Shown: piece by piece, positions 17,163 through 25,100 of the stretch
How positions within the stretch are numbered: position 1 is the stretch's first letter
Layout of the letters: every line of letters begins with the position of its first letter
From: CAIYRG01 sp965247505
GTDB taxonomy: Bacteria > Pseudomonadota > Alphaproteobacteria > Micropepsales > Micropepsaceae
NCBI GenBank assembly: GCA_965247505.1
Contig: OZ252020.1
Location: 992,001 to 1,056,000, forward strand
Direction: 5' to 3'
Length of the DNA: 64,000 nucleotides
Translations under genes and position numbers: made by a program
The notes under the pieces: generated by a model
What the model was told of the DNA's origin: nothing
The model's input: only the letters and a program-made list of their open reading frames with translations
Database searches by the model: none

Positions 17163-19061
17163 TCACGCTCGAGCGCCCTGCGGCAGTTTGAGTCGACCAC
17201 CCATCTTGGACCATTGTAGTAGGCGCAAGTAGTACAACGTGGCCTGAACCCCTTTGATGCCGGCGGGTGCCAACGCCCAGCAATGGTGCGGATGGCAGCT
17301 CACCTCGTCGACGCTAAGTCCGAAAGGATCATCTAGCAAATCGGCATCGTTACCGGGCCATCGACCCTTATCGCCTAGTCGTAAAATCAAGCCGTGGAGG
17401 CCGAACTGACGCTTTAGGGCGTCCACGATATGCCGTTTCGATTGTGACTTTAGGAGTATGTCGATTGAGTGGTTGGACGTGACGACATCACCCGTTATGT
17501 TCCGGTCGCGCAGCAACGTCTGCGCGCGCCTCAAGGCTTCATCGACGCACACCCCATCGTTGAGCGCGACGGAAATTTGCGCAATGTTCGTTCGAATCTT
17601 GCTGCCCGCGAACACCGTATCGCCGGACAGAGCTTCGAGCATTGGGTGAGTTGGCGCAAGATCGTTAAGCAAAGGATCCGAAGCATCCGTCAGGGGCCGG
17701 ATTTCAGCGCAGTTGTAATAACCTACCAAGACACAATCGTGGATCGCTTCGGGAAGCGCGTTACGCAATTTTTTACCTGCTGAGGGACCCCGGCCAGTGG
17801 CGATACCTATGGTCGCCCCCTGTTCACAGAGCCGGGAAAGTTCAGCCGCGATTGGCTGAGGCAGGGGGTCCGAACGCGAGCGCGTGTCACAAAGCGTCCC
17901 GTCGTAGTCAGCGACCAGCGCATAGAATCGGGCTTCGTTGAAGCGCTTGATGACCTGCTGATGTAGCTTATGCCACGCTCCGTCACCTTCGTGGCCCTTG
18001 CGCCGAATTGCGGCGGCCCGATTGATCGATGCCTGACTAGCGCGCTTGATATTCGGCGACAACCGGTAGAGTGCGCGGCCGAAGGTCGGCACCCCGGGCT
18101 TGCCGGGATCGATCGCCGCCTGTTGCCCGGCGCTATCGGCCACGTGTAGTCCCACAACAAGTCCGGCGAGGGCCTGAACTTCAGCAGACCCCTTGAAATT
18201 GACTCGTACCACGGCCGCTGACTCAGGTAACAACGCCAGTGTTTTATCCCCGAGTATGGATTGTTCGTCACTGATCAGTGCGAGCACACCCGTCTCCGAC
18301 GCCCGGTTGGCGAGCCAAACATGTCGTCCGTGGCCAAAATTTCTCAAATCCGCTCTTTGCAGCGCGCCTAACGCTGCCTCCACAAACCGCGACTCAATGT
18401 CAATCGCCGCCGCGGTCAGTGGATGGGTGTGAAGCACGCTGACGTAACGGCGTGCAGTGACTATATCCAGTGTGGGCGAGATCGTATCGACGCTTCCAAA
18501 GCACGTAGATTCCTCTATCAATGCGTCGAAGCTGTCAGGAACGTCTTTCTCTGCTTGCCCCTCCGCAGCGCGATAGGCTCGCAGTAGCAAAAGGGATGAG
18601 GCGAGCAAAGAAGCCACTGCTAGAAATCCGTCCGCAAACAAGGGGTGCGGTATCGCGATCAGGTTCGCGTACTGAATTCGCGACCCCAGATCTTGAAGTG
18701 GCGACTTGTCCATCAGTACCAACGCGCCCAGCGGATCAACATCTTGTCGAGCGGCGGTTTGAAACGCCGAGACGATGTCGCGATTGCGGCCACTAGCACT
18801 GAAACAGACGACCCCCGCAGAGGGAATCAATCCAGATACGATTTCAAGCGGGGTTGCGGCCCGTGCCAGTTGGCCGGACGCGCGTTCGTGCAAATAGGCG
18901 GCGTAGGTTGCAGTTGAGAAAGATCCACCCGACCCAACCATAATCATCGGACTGCCCAGCCACACCTCGACTGCGCTGCAAAGGGCGCTAACGTCGATAG
19001 TACGCGCAACGTCATAGACCGCGCCAAGCTTGCTCAGTTCTCTAGCATATCGGCTTGTCAC
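17163..19061 (-). CDS. SIS domain-HAD phosphatase fusion (operon gene 1)
   Basis: 632 residues. The N-terminal half is a SIS (sugar isomerase/phosphosugar-binding) domain pair: MIMVGSGGSFSTATYAA (about 39-55) binds the phosphosugar, VVCFSASGRNRDIVSAF follows, and a second copy ends near 330. The C-terminal half is a HAD hydrolase with motif I VADYDGTLCDT (Asp 385 nucleophile), motif II IATGRG (about 423) and motif III/IV GDKGRWPGNDADLLDD (about 570). The cap resembles that of sugar phosphate phosphatases (Cof/SPP type). The start is a GTG at 19061. A protein that both binds a phosphosugar and can dephosphorylate one, beside a kinase and a PRTase, points to a phosphosugar or nucleotide cycle. 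Confidence 0.8.
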   Translation of the reverse strand: MTSRYARELSKLGAVYDVARTIDVSALCSAVEVWLGSPMIMVGSGGSFSTATYAAYLHERASGQLARAATPLEIVSGLIPSAGVVCFSASGRNRDIVSAFQTAARQDVDPLGALVLMDKSPLQDLGSRIQYANLIAIPHPLFADGFLAVASLLASSLLLLRAYRAAEGQAEKDVPDSFDALIEESTCFGSVDTISPTLDIVTARRYVSVLHTHPLTAAAIDIESRFVEAALGALQRADLRNFGHGRHVWLANRASETGVLALISDEQSILGDKTLALLPESAAVVRVNFKGSAEVQALAGLVVGLHVADSAGQQAAIDPGKPGVPTFGRALYRLSPNIKRASQASINRAAAIRRKGHEGDGAWHKLHQQVIKRFNEARFYALVADYDGTLCDTRSRSDPLPQPIAAELSRLCEQGATIGIATGRGPSAGKKLRNALPEAIHDCVLVGYYNCAEIRPLTDASDPLLNDLAPTHPMLEALSGDTVFAGSKIRTNIAQISVALNDGVCVDEALRRAQTLLRDRNITGDVVTSNHSIDILLKSQSKRHIVDALKRQFGLHGLILRLGDKGRWPGNDADLLDDPFGLSVDEVSCHPHHCWALAPAGIKGVQATLYYLRLLQWSKMGGRLKLPQGARA

Positions 19062-19089
19062 TCAGCAGCGAATCCCACTTGGTTCCGAA

Positions 19090-19109
19090 TACAGTAAGTC
19101 TGTACAGTA
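19090..19109 (-). promoter_or_regulatory. Repeat in operon promoter region
   Basis: On the minus strand TACTGTA occurs twice with a 6-base spacer, 28-48 bases before the GTG of the SIS-HAD gene, in an otherwise AT-rich stretch. It could be an operator or part of the promoter. Confidence 0.35.
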
Positions 19110-19134
19110 CATTGATAGTAAGCGGTAAATATGA

Positions 19135-19265
19135 GGTTTTGTCGCGTTAACCGGATGCACTCCAAATCTCGGTAAATTGTCGATGGCTATTCTACGCAAT
19201 GTCAATGGCTTAGCCTCATGAAGACCTGCCGAAAACAGCTTACAATCACTTAACGTGACAATGTC
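19135..19265. repeat. MITE family M, copy 1 (131 bp)
   Basis: Ends are degenerate versions of GGCATTGTCACGTTAAC in inverted orientation, the terminal repeat of the subgroup B IS6 elements. The interior (for example GTAAATTGTCGATGGCT and CGAAAACAGCTTA) is shared with copies at 33.4, 34.7 and 37.9 kb. It has no coding capacity and sits just upstream of the five-gene operon. Confidence 0.85.
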
Positions 19266-19290
19266 GACTCGAGTCTGTGTCTCTTCCCGG

Positions 19291-20011
19291 CGATGTCCCT
19301 ATCTCTGTTGAAATTCGTGGGGCAGGCGTCGCTGGTTGATGATGCTATGCTGCCTTCATGATGGTTTCAATGGCACTGTCGGCCTGAGCCTTTCTCAAGT
19401 GTTCCTGGAGAGCATTTCGGAGGATGAGCAGCTGGCGATAGGCCTTGAGGCGACGGAAGGTTTCTGGGCCTCCAGCAGGCCGGCGGCGGTCCATCTGAGC
19501 GCCATCTCGGCGTGTCTCCAGCGTTTGACGTTGCGGGTGACCTGGCGCACCGTGCCGAGCGCGTTCTCGACGATGTTGGTGCAGGCGAGCGAGCGCCGGA
19601 GTGCGTGCGGTAGGCCGAGGCGGATGACGGTGAGGATCTCCTCCAGCCCCTCCAGGATGCTGCCCGAGACGCCCGGTTCCTCATGCTCCAGACGCCGGAC
19701 CAGGTTGCGCAAGAGCCGCTCGGCCTTGTTTGCGTCGTCCTGGTCCCAGGCCTGACGGAGCGCCTTCTTGACGCTCGCGTGCAAATGTTGGGGCAGGCGC
19801 TCGATGATGTTACGGCCCTTGTGGACCTGGCAGCGCTGGATGGCGGCGGCCACACCGAAGGTGTTTCGGATCGCTTTGCTGAGTGCCTTCGCGCCATCGA
19901 CGATGAACAGCCGCGGCAGTGTCGGATCGAGCCCCCTGGCGAGGAGATTGTCGATCAAGGCCTGGACGACGACCGTGTTCTCCGTCGCCCCCTCGACCAC
20001 GGCCAGGACAT
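19291..20011 (-). pseudogene. IS256-family transposase, C-terminal part with frameshift
   Basis: Minus-strand frame gives VEGATENTVVVQALIDNLLA, VDGAKALSKAIRNTFG, and the ENALGTVRQVTRNVKRW box of IS256 transposases, truncated at the N-terminus by fusion to an IS3 piece at 20011/20012. A missing T near 19460 shifts the frame compared with the copy at 42.6 kb. The element's outer end begins at about 19291. Confidence 0.9.
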
Positions 20012-20651
20012 GCTGTGGCAGACCGACTTCACCTATCTCAAGGTCATCGGCTGGGGCTGGTTTTACCTGTCGACCATCCTGGACGACTATTCCCGCTACA
20101 TCATTGCTTGGAAGCTCTGCACCAACATGACGGCGGACGATGTGACGGCAACACTGAAGTTGGCGCTAGAAGCCTCAGGCTGCAATCGCGCCAATGTCGT
20201 CCACAAGCCGAGGCTGCTCAGCGACAACGGTTCGTCCTATATCTCCGGCGATCTGGCTGAATGGCTCGAGGACCACGGTATGGATCACGTTCGGGGCGCA
20301 CCGTATCACCCGCAAACCCAGGGCAAGATCGAGCGCTGGCATCAAACGCTGAAGAACCGGATCCTGCTTGAAATTATTATCTACCCGGCGATCTCGAAAA
20401 CCAGATCAGCGCCTTCGTCGATCACTACAACAACCAACGCTACCACGAGAGCATCGGCAACGTAACTCCAGCCGACGCCTACTTTGGACGCCACACCGCC
20501 ATCATCGAAAAGAGAAAAAGGATCAAAAAACTGACCACCCAAAACCGCCGCTTGAACCATCAACGCCAAGCGGCTTAACATCAAACAAAGATGAGCCAGA
20601 TCCTCCCTTATGAAACACGCTCAACAGTCCCATTTGTTTTGATGACGGACA
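20012..20651 (+). pseudogene. IS3-family orfB, C-terminal half and right end
   Basis: Integrase core from LWQTDFTYLKVIGWGWFYLS through LLSDNGSSYISGDLAEWL to the HHRLNHQRQAA-type end (stop at 20578). It is the same element as the full copy at 40898-42408 and has the same one-base deletion near 20370. The right terminal sequence ...TTTTGATGACGGACA ends at 20651. The left half is replaced by the IS256 fragment. Confidence 0.9.
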
Positions 20652-20821
20652 CCTCAACTTTTCAACATCGACCGGGACACCCCCCTCTTCCCCTTAATAG
20701 ACAGCTTGTCCTTCTCCGGCACAGATGCTACAAGGAAAGATATATTACGCAGTATGAAACCCTATTCACTATATCACTTTTCTCCGAACACCCTAGACTT
20801 CGACACTGAAATAGGGAAGAC

Positions 20822-21172
20822 ATGAAAGTTAACTGGGTAAACTGCCAGGGCGATAAATGGTGCCCTTTCTCCACCGTCAACCTTGATCACAAACACTTTA
20901 TCAATTTGAGCGGCGTATACGTTATTTGGCATGGTGGACAGAATCCTTATACCGTTTACGTGGGCAAAGGAAACATCGCGCAACGGATACGATCCCACAG
21001 AAAATGTGACGATATTCTCAAGTTCTCACACCTAGGATTGTTTGTAACCTGGGCACAGGTTCCACTGTCTTCGCAAGGAGGAGTGGAACGTTACTTGGCG
21101 GATTCTCTGCGGCCAAAAATAGGAGAGAACCACCCACGCGTATCACCGATTCAAGTTAATTTCCCCTGGTAG
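20822..21172 (+). CDS. GIY-YIG-like nuclease domain protein
   Basis: 116-residue single-domain protein. SGVYVIWHGGQNPYTVYVGKG (residues about 30-50) gives the GIY and YIG strands (GVY and YVG). R at about 55 in IAQRIRSHRK follows as the catalytic Arg helix, and the late VERYLADSLRPKIGENHP carries the metal-binding Glu and Asn. GIY-YIG domains cut DNA in mobile elements, repair and restriction. The ATG at 20822 has AGGGAAGAC in front. Base composition is clearly more AT-rich than the island, suggesting separate acquisition. A small membrane protein gene follows 28 bases later. Confidence 0.75.
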   Translation: MKVNWVNCQGDKWCPFSTVNLDHKHFINLSGVYVIWHGGQNPYTVYVGKGNIAQRIRSHRKCDDILKFSHLGLFVTWAQVPLSSQGGVERYLADSLRPKIGENHPRVSPIQVNFPW

Positions 21173-21200
21173 TTACAAGGCAATACAGGCACCCTCTATT

Positions 21201-21545
21201 ATGTCTACACCATTACCAGGAGAGCCAAGAGTCGTATCTTACATTATTCCAAGAATTGAGGTCTATCAAGTAGCTGATGATGAACTGAATCGTATTGAAG
21301 AAGCTGCAACAAATTCCGGGAACGAATTTGCAACTATGCTGGCTGCTATTTCGATAATGACTTCCCTTCTCATAGCTATAACGCAAGGAACATTTGAAAC
21401 AGAAGTTGACATCCTTATAAAAGCCGCAGTCGGAGTTTCTGCTTTAGTTTCCCTATACATGGGTACAAAGTGGTGTCGACACCGATCATCAGTATCAAAG
21501 ATATTGTCCCATATTCGGAGCCGTAGAACCGAACCAGATACGTGA
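21201..21545 (+). CDS. Small two-helix membrane protein
   Basis: 114 residues: a soluble N-terminal 40, then two transmembrane helices (MLAAISIMTSLLIAITQG and ILIKAAVGVSALVSLYMG) and a basic tail. It follows the GIY-YIG gene by 28 bases in the same orientation, so the two are probably one transcription unit. I do not recognise the family. Confidence 0.6.
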   Translation: MSTPLPGEPRVVSYIIPRIEVYQVADDELNRIEEAATNSGNEFATMLAAISIMTSLLIAITQGTFETEVDILIKAAVGVSALVSLYMGTKWCRHRSSVSKILSHIRSRRTEPDT

Positions 21546-21599
21546 GCGTCTTGGCTACACTCGTACCTCGGAACACGGATTCCTGAATAAACGGTAGTT

Positions 21600-21784
21600 G
21601 ACATTGCTCCCGGATCCCGGACCAGGTGGTAAATTGAATACCGACCTGGAGGGACAAGATGACAAAGCAGACGAGGCGGTGATTTTCGCCGGAATACAAG
21701 GAACAGTCGGTTGCCCGGCTGTCGGAGCCGGGTGCGACGCATAGCAGTGTGGCTGCCGAGCCCGGCGTCACGCCAACGCAGTTG
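21600..21784 (+). pseudogene. IS3-family orfA N-terminal fragment
   Basis: From the ATG at 21659: MTKQTRR, a TGA stop at codon 8, then FSPEYKEQSVARLSEPGATH and PGVTPTQL, the helix-turn-helix of IS407/ISR1-like OrfA proteins. Cut at 21785 by MITE N1. A piece of the same type of orfA lies at 30113. Confidence 0.8.
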
Positions 21785-21947
21785 GGCATTGTCAGACTAA
21801 ATCTACTTGGTCATCTCTCCCTGTCCCCTCTTGGGGATTTTAGGGCGCAGCAACTTATTTTGTCTGGCTTAGACCAGACAAGAACGGGCGACGAAGCGGG
21901 CTCAACAATGGAAAAATTCTAACATAGGATTTTAGTCTGACAATGCC
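21785..21947. repeat. MITE family N, copy 1 (163 bp)
   Basis: Inverted ends GGCATTGTCAGACTAAA, identical to the terminal repeats of subgroup A IS6 elements. The interior holds TTTTGTCTGGCTTAGACCAG and AAAATTCTAACATA-type blocks shared with the copies at 36309 and 46146. No coding capacity. It provides the last codons of the adjacent integrase gene. Confidence 0.9.
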
Positions 21948-23139
21948 CTTGTCTCCACCGCCCGCCCAGGATGTCGGCGGCGATGCTGTCGGCGATGCGC
22001 CCTGCCGACTCCTGCACCGAATCCCGCGCAAGGTGCGCATAGCGCGCCGTGGTCTCGACCTGAGTGTGGCCAAGCAGCTTTCCGATCATGGGCAGACTTT
22101 CGCCCAGCGCCAGCGCCCGGCTGGCATAGGAGTGGCGCAAATCGTGAAGCCGCACATCCTCCAGTCCAGCGCGTTTGCGGATGATTTTCCACGGGTCATT
22201 GACGTTACGCATGTAACTGCCCTTGAGCTGTCCCGGAATGACCCACGGATTGTCTGGAATGCGCGGCAATTGTGCCAGAACCCGCACCGCCTCGGGAGAG
22301 AGTGAAATCGACCTGGGGCCGGTCTTGCTATCGCTGAGCCGCAGCTCACTCGCCTCCAGATCCACGTCCTCCCAACACAGCGTCAATATCTCGTTGCGCC
22401 TGCACCCGGTCAGCATAAGAAGACGGATCGCCGCCACAGCATGCACCGAGACACCGCGGCAGGGCTCGGCCTCGCTCAACACCCGGCCCAGGCGGCGGAA
22501 TTCCTCCTCTGTCAAGAACCGCTCGCGCTTACGCTCCTTATACTTGACTTGATACCGGCAGGGGTTGCTCCCCTCCGGGACAAGGCCCCGATCCTCCGCG
22601 GTCTTGAATATCCGCGACAGCGTGTCCACCACCTGGTTCGCCATGACGGGAAAATCGCGGAGCTTGTAATGCAGCTCCGCCACATGCGCCTGACCGACCT
22701 CAAGCGCGGACAATTTGCCGAGGGCGGGCACGATGTGCTTCCCGGCGTTCAGACGGTACATCGCCACTGTCTTCGGCTTGCAGCGCACCGTCACATGCTC
22801 TTCCAGATACCGCGCCGCAAGTTCGTCCACCGTGGGTCCGTCCGCGAGCCTCAAAGCCATCGGTTCTGGGACGGGCTTCTCGCCCGCCTTGATCCGCGCG
22901 ATGATCAACGCCGCCCGCCGCCGTGCCTCCTCGGCGGTAATGACACCGTGACGGCTAACGGTCACCCGCTTCGCCGCGGCGCCTGCGGCCCTGGTCTGGA
23001 CGACGTAGTATTTGCTCCCCGAGGGATACACCCGCACCCCGAAGCCCAACAGCTCGCTGTCCCAGAACACCGTGTCCTTTTCGACCTTCAGCGCTTCGAC
23101 GGTGCGCCTTGAAATCGTCTTCGTTTGCAATTTGGCCAT
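21919..23139 (-). CDS. P4-type tyrosine integrase
   Basis: About 406 residues. It has an N-terminal DUF4102-like arm-binding domain (TVFWDSELLGFGVRVYPSGSKYY), a core-binding SAM-like domain (about 110-200) and a catalytic domain: Arg in LTGCRRNEILTL, HxxR in HDLRHSYASR, and LLGHTQVETTARYAHL with the Tyr nucleophile. The ATG at 23139 fits the family start (MAKLQTKTI). The final residues after GGRW are read from MITE N1, so the natural tail is lost, though all catalytic residues remain. The second integrase gene ends 34 bases upstream of its start. Confidence 0.85.
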   Translation of the reverse strand: MAKLQTKTISRRTVEALKVEKDTVFWDSELLGFGVRVYPSGSKYYVVQTRAAGAAAKRVTVSRHGVITAEEARRRAALIIARIKAGEKPVPEPMALRLADGPTVDELAARYLEEHVTVRCKPKTVAMYRLNAGKHIVPALGKLSALEVGQAHVAELHYKLRDFPVMANQVVDTLSRIFKTAEDRGLVPEGSNPCRYQVKYKERKRERFLTEEEFRRLGRVLSEAEPCRGVSVHAVAAIRLLMLTGCRRNEILTLCWEDVDLEASELRLSDSKTGPRSISLSPEAVRVLAQLPRIPDNPWVIPGQLKGSYMRNVNDPWKIIRKRAGLEDVRLHDLRHSYASRALALGESLPMIGKLLGHTQVETTARYAHLARDSVQESAGRIADSIAADILGGRWRQGHCQTKILC

Positions 23140-23173
23140 GTCTAGGCTCCCGGTCTTCCCAATTCTGTCCGCC

Positions 23174-24358
23174 TCACGCGGCCTCGGCATCTTGCGGCAG
23201 AATATCCGCCCCGATGCTGCCGCCGACCTTCGCCGCCGAGATCTTCTCCGTGTCCCGTGCAAGATGGGCGTAGCGCGCGGTGGTTGTGACATTCGTATGG
23301 CCCAGGAGCTTTCCGATCATGGGCAACCCCTCGCCAAGCGCCAGCGCGCGGCTGGCATAGGAATGGCGGAGGTCGTGAACCCGGACATCCTCCAGCCCGG
23401 CACGCGCCCGCAGGCGTATCCAGATCGGTTCTATGTTCGAAAGATGCGCACCCGGCTTCCGGCCCACGATGACCCAGGGGTTGCCTGCAACGCGGGGAAT
23501 GCCATCCAGCACCGCCTCCACCGCCGGAGTCAGCGAAACCCTGCGCGCACCGGTCTTGGAATCTCGCAAGCGTAGCTCCTTGGCCGTGCGGTCCACATCG
23601 TCCCAGCGCAATGTTACGATTTCGTTGCGCCGGCATCCGGTCAGCATCAGCAGGCGGAGCGCCGCGATGGCCGACGGCCAGACCGAGCCGTCCGCTTCCG
23701 CTTCATCCAGCACCCGGCCTAGCCGCCGGTATTCTTCGGGCGTGAGAAACCGTTCGCGCCGTCGCTCCTTGTACTTTCGCACCGACCGGCATGGGTTCTG
23801 CCGTGGTGGCGTTAACCCCCAAGCCTCGGCGAGGGAAAGCATCTTCGAGAGCACTTCCACCGCCCGGTTCGCCTGGTAAGGCTTGTCGCGAAGCGCGCAG
23901 TGCAGGGCCGAGACACGCGCGCGGTCCACCGCCTCTATGGGAAGCCCGCCGAGCTCCGGCAGGATGTATTTGGTGACCACGCCCCGGCAGAGTTTTACGG
24001 TTGCCGGCTGGCAGCTCACCGCAACATGCGCCTCCATGTAGCGCTCGGCCAGATCGGACACCGTCCACGCCGGAACGGGCGGCGGCGGAACCGCAGATTC
24101 GCCCCGCTTGATGCGGTCGATGATGGTGGCTGCGTCCTTGCGCGCCTGCTCGGTGGATATCTCTCCATGCCGGCCGATGGTCACCCGCTTCGGCCCGTCT
24201 GGGCCGCGCGATTGGACGACATAGACCTTACGTCCCGTGGTGTAGACCCTTACCCCAAACCCGGGCAGGTCCCGATCCCAGAACACCGCGTCCTTGCCTT
24301 GGACACAAAGGGTGTCGACGGTGCGTTTGGAGAGCCTTGGTGGTCCCTTGCTCGCCAT
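23174..24358 (-). CDS. P4-type tyrosine integrase, tandem paralogue
   Basis: 394 residues with the same three-domain layout as its downstream neighbour: AVFWDRDLPGFGVRVYTTGR at the N-terminus, LTGCRRNEIVTLRWDDVD, HDLRHSYASRALALGEGLP and LLGHTNVTTTARYAHLARDT with the Tyr nucleophile. All catalytic residues are present and the C-terminus is natural. The two genes are clearly paralogous and closely spaced. Such integrases normally sit beside the attachment site of a genomic island, but no tRNA gene was seen nearby. Confidence 0.9.
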   Translation of the reverse strand: MASKGPPRLSKRTVDTLCVQGKDAVFWDRDLPGFGVRVYTTGRKVYVVQSRGPDGPKRVTIGRHGEISTEQARKDAATIIDRIKRGESAVPPPPVPAWTVSDLAERYMEAHVAVSCQPATVKLCRGVVTKYILPELGGLPIEAVDRARVSALHCALRDKPYQANRAVEVLSKMLSLAEAWGLTPPRQNPCRSVRKYKERRRERFLTPEEYRRLGRVLDEAEADGSVWPSAIAALRLLMLTGCRRNEIVTLRWDDVDRTAKELRLRDSKTGARRVSLTPAVEAVLDGIPRVAGNPWVIVGRKPGAHLSNIEPIWIRLRARAGLEDVRVHDLRHSYASRALALGEGLPMIGKLLGHTNVTTTARYAHLARDTEKISAAKVGGSIGADILPQDAEAA

Positions 24359-24590
24359 GGTGTCCTCCCGCTAGCGTATTTCCTGCGCTGGCGTGCGTTA
24401 CTAGATGCGTAATCGAACCGCAATCGACTGACATCAAATCAGAGCGCATTCAAGCGCAGGTCTGTGTGGATTGCAAGCGCTGGAACTCGAAAGAAACGGA
24501 AATAAAGTCAGTGTAAATAGCTATTTATCATACTACAGCGTAGCCTAGCGCATCTCTGACATAAGTTACTGAATACTACATTATCTAAGG

Positions 24591-25053
24591 CGGGCTGTCG
24601 ATCATGAAGGCGAAGTGCTTGAGGTCTTTGCCACAAAACGGCGGGATCGCAGGGCCGCGCTTGAGTTTCTGAAGCAGGCTATGAAGCGTTATGGCCGACC
24701 GGCCACGATCGTGACGGACAGGCTACAGTCATACAGGGCTGCGATGAAGGTGATCGGTAATGCAGCCGCCCAGACCTGCGGTCGTTGGCTGAACAACCGC
24801 GCGGAAAACTCACATCAGCCCTTCCGCCGACGGGAAGGGGCGATGGCTCGGTTCAGAGACATTAAGACCCTGCAGAAATTCGCTGCCGTCCACGCCTCGA
24901 TCAACAACCATTTCAACCACCAACGTCATCTCAACCGCTGCGACATATTCAAACAAGCCCGAGCCGCTGCCCTGGCCGATTGGCAGCAACTCGCAACCTG
25001 ATGGCTCTCAATTATAGGTTCACTAGGTCTGGTTCAGTTAGTCTGACAATGCC
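24591..25053 (+). pseudogene. IS6 subgroup A transposase, C-terminal half
   Basis: Frame from VDHEGEVLEVFATKRRDR to ALADWQQLAT, stop at 25001, then the right terminal repeat ending TTAGTCTGACAATGCC at 25053. The N-terminal half is missing. Confidence 0.9.
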
Positions 25054-25100
25054 CTCGATTGTAGGTTTTACAGATTCAATCTAGTTGGTCTGACAATGCC
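25054..25100 (+). mobile_element. Second IS6 subgroup A right end
   Basis: 47 bases matching only the last part of a subgroup A element (GATTGTAGGTTTTACAG... to GTCTGACAATGCC). It directly follows another right end, so two elements were joined here and one was almost wholly deleted. It also forms the last codons of the sulfotransferase gene. Confidence 0.8.

Noticed and set aside
19683..20465. 260-codon plus-strand ORF joining IS256 and IS3 sequence
   Set aside because: First half is antisense to the IS256 transposase; a chance fusion at the junction, not a chimeric gene.
24359..24590. tRNA or att site next to the tandem integrases
   Set aside because: No T-loop or acceptor-stem pattern could be found in this stretch.
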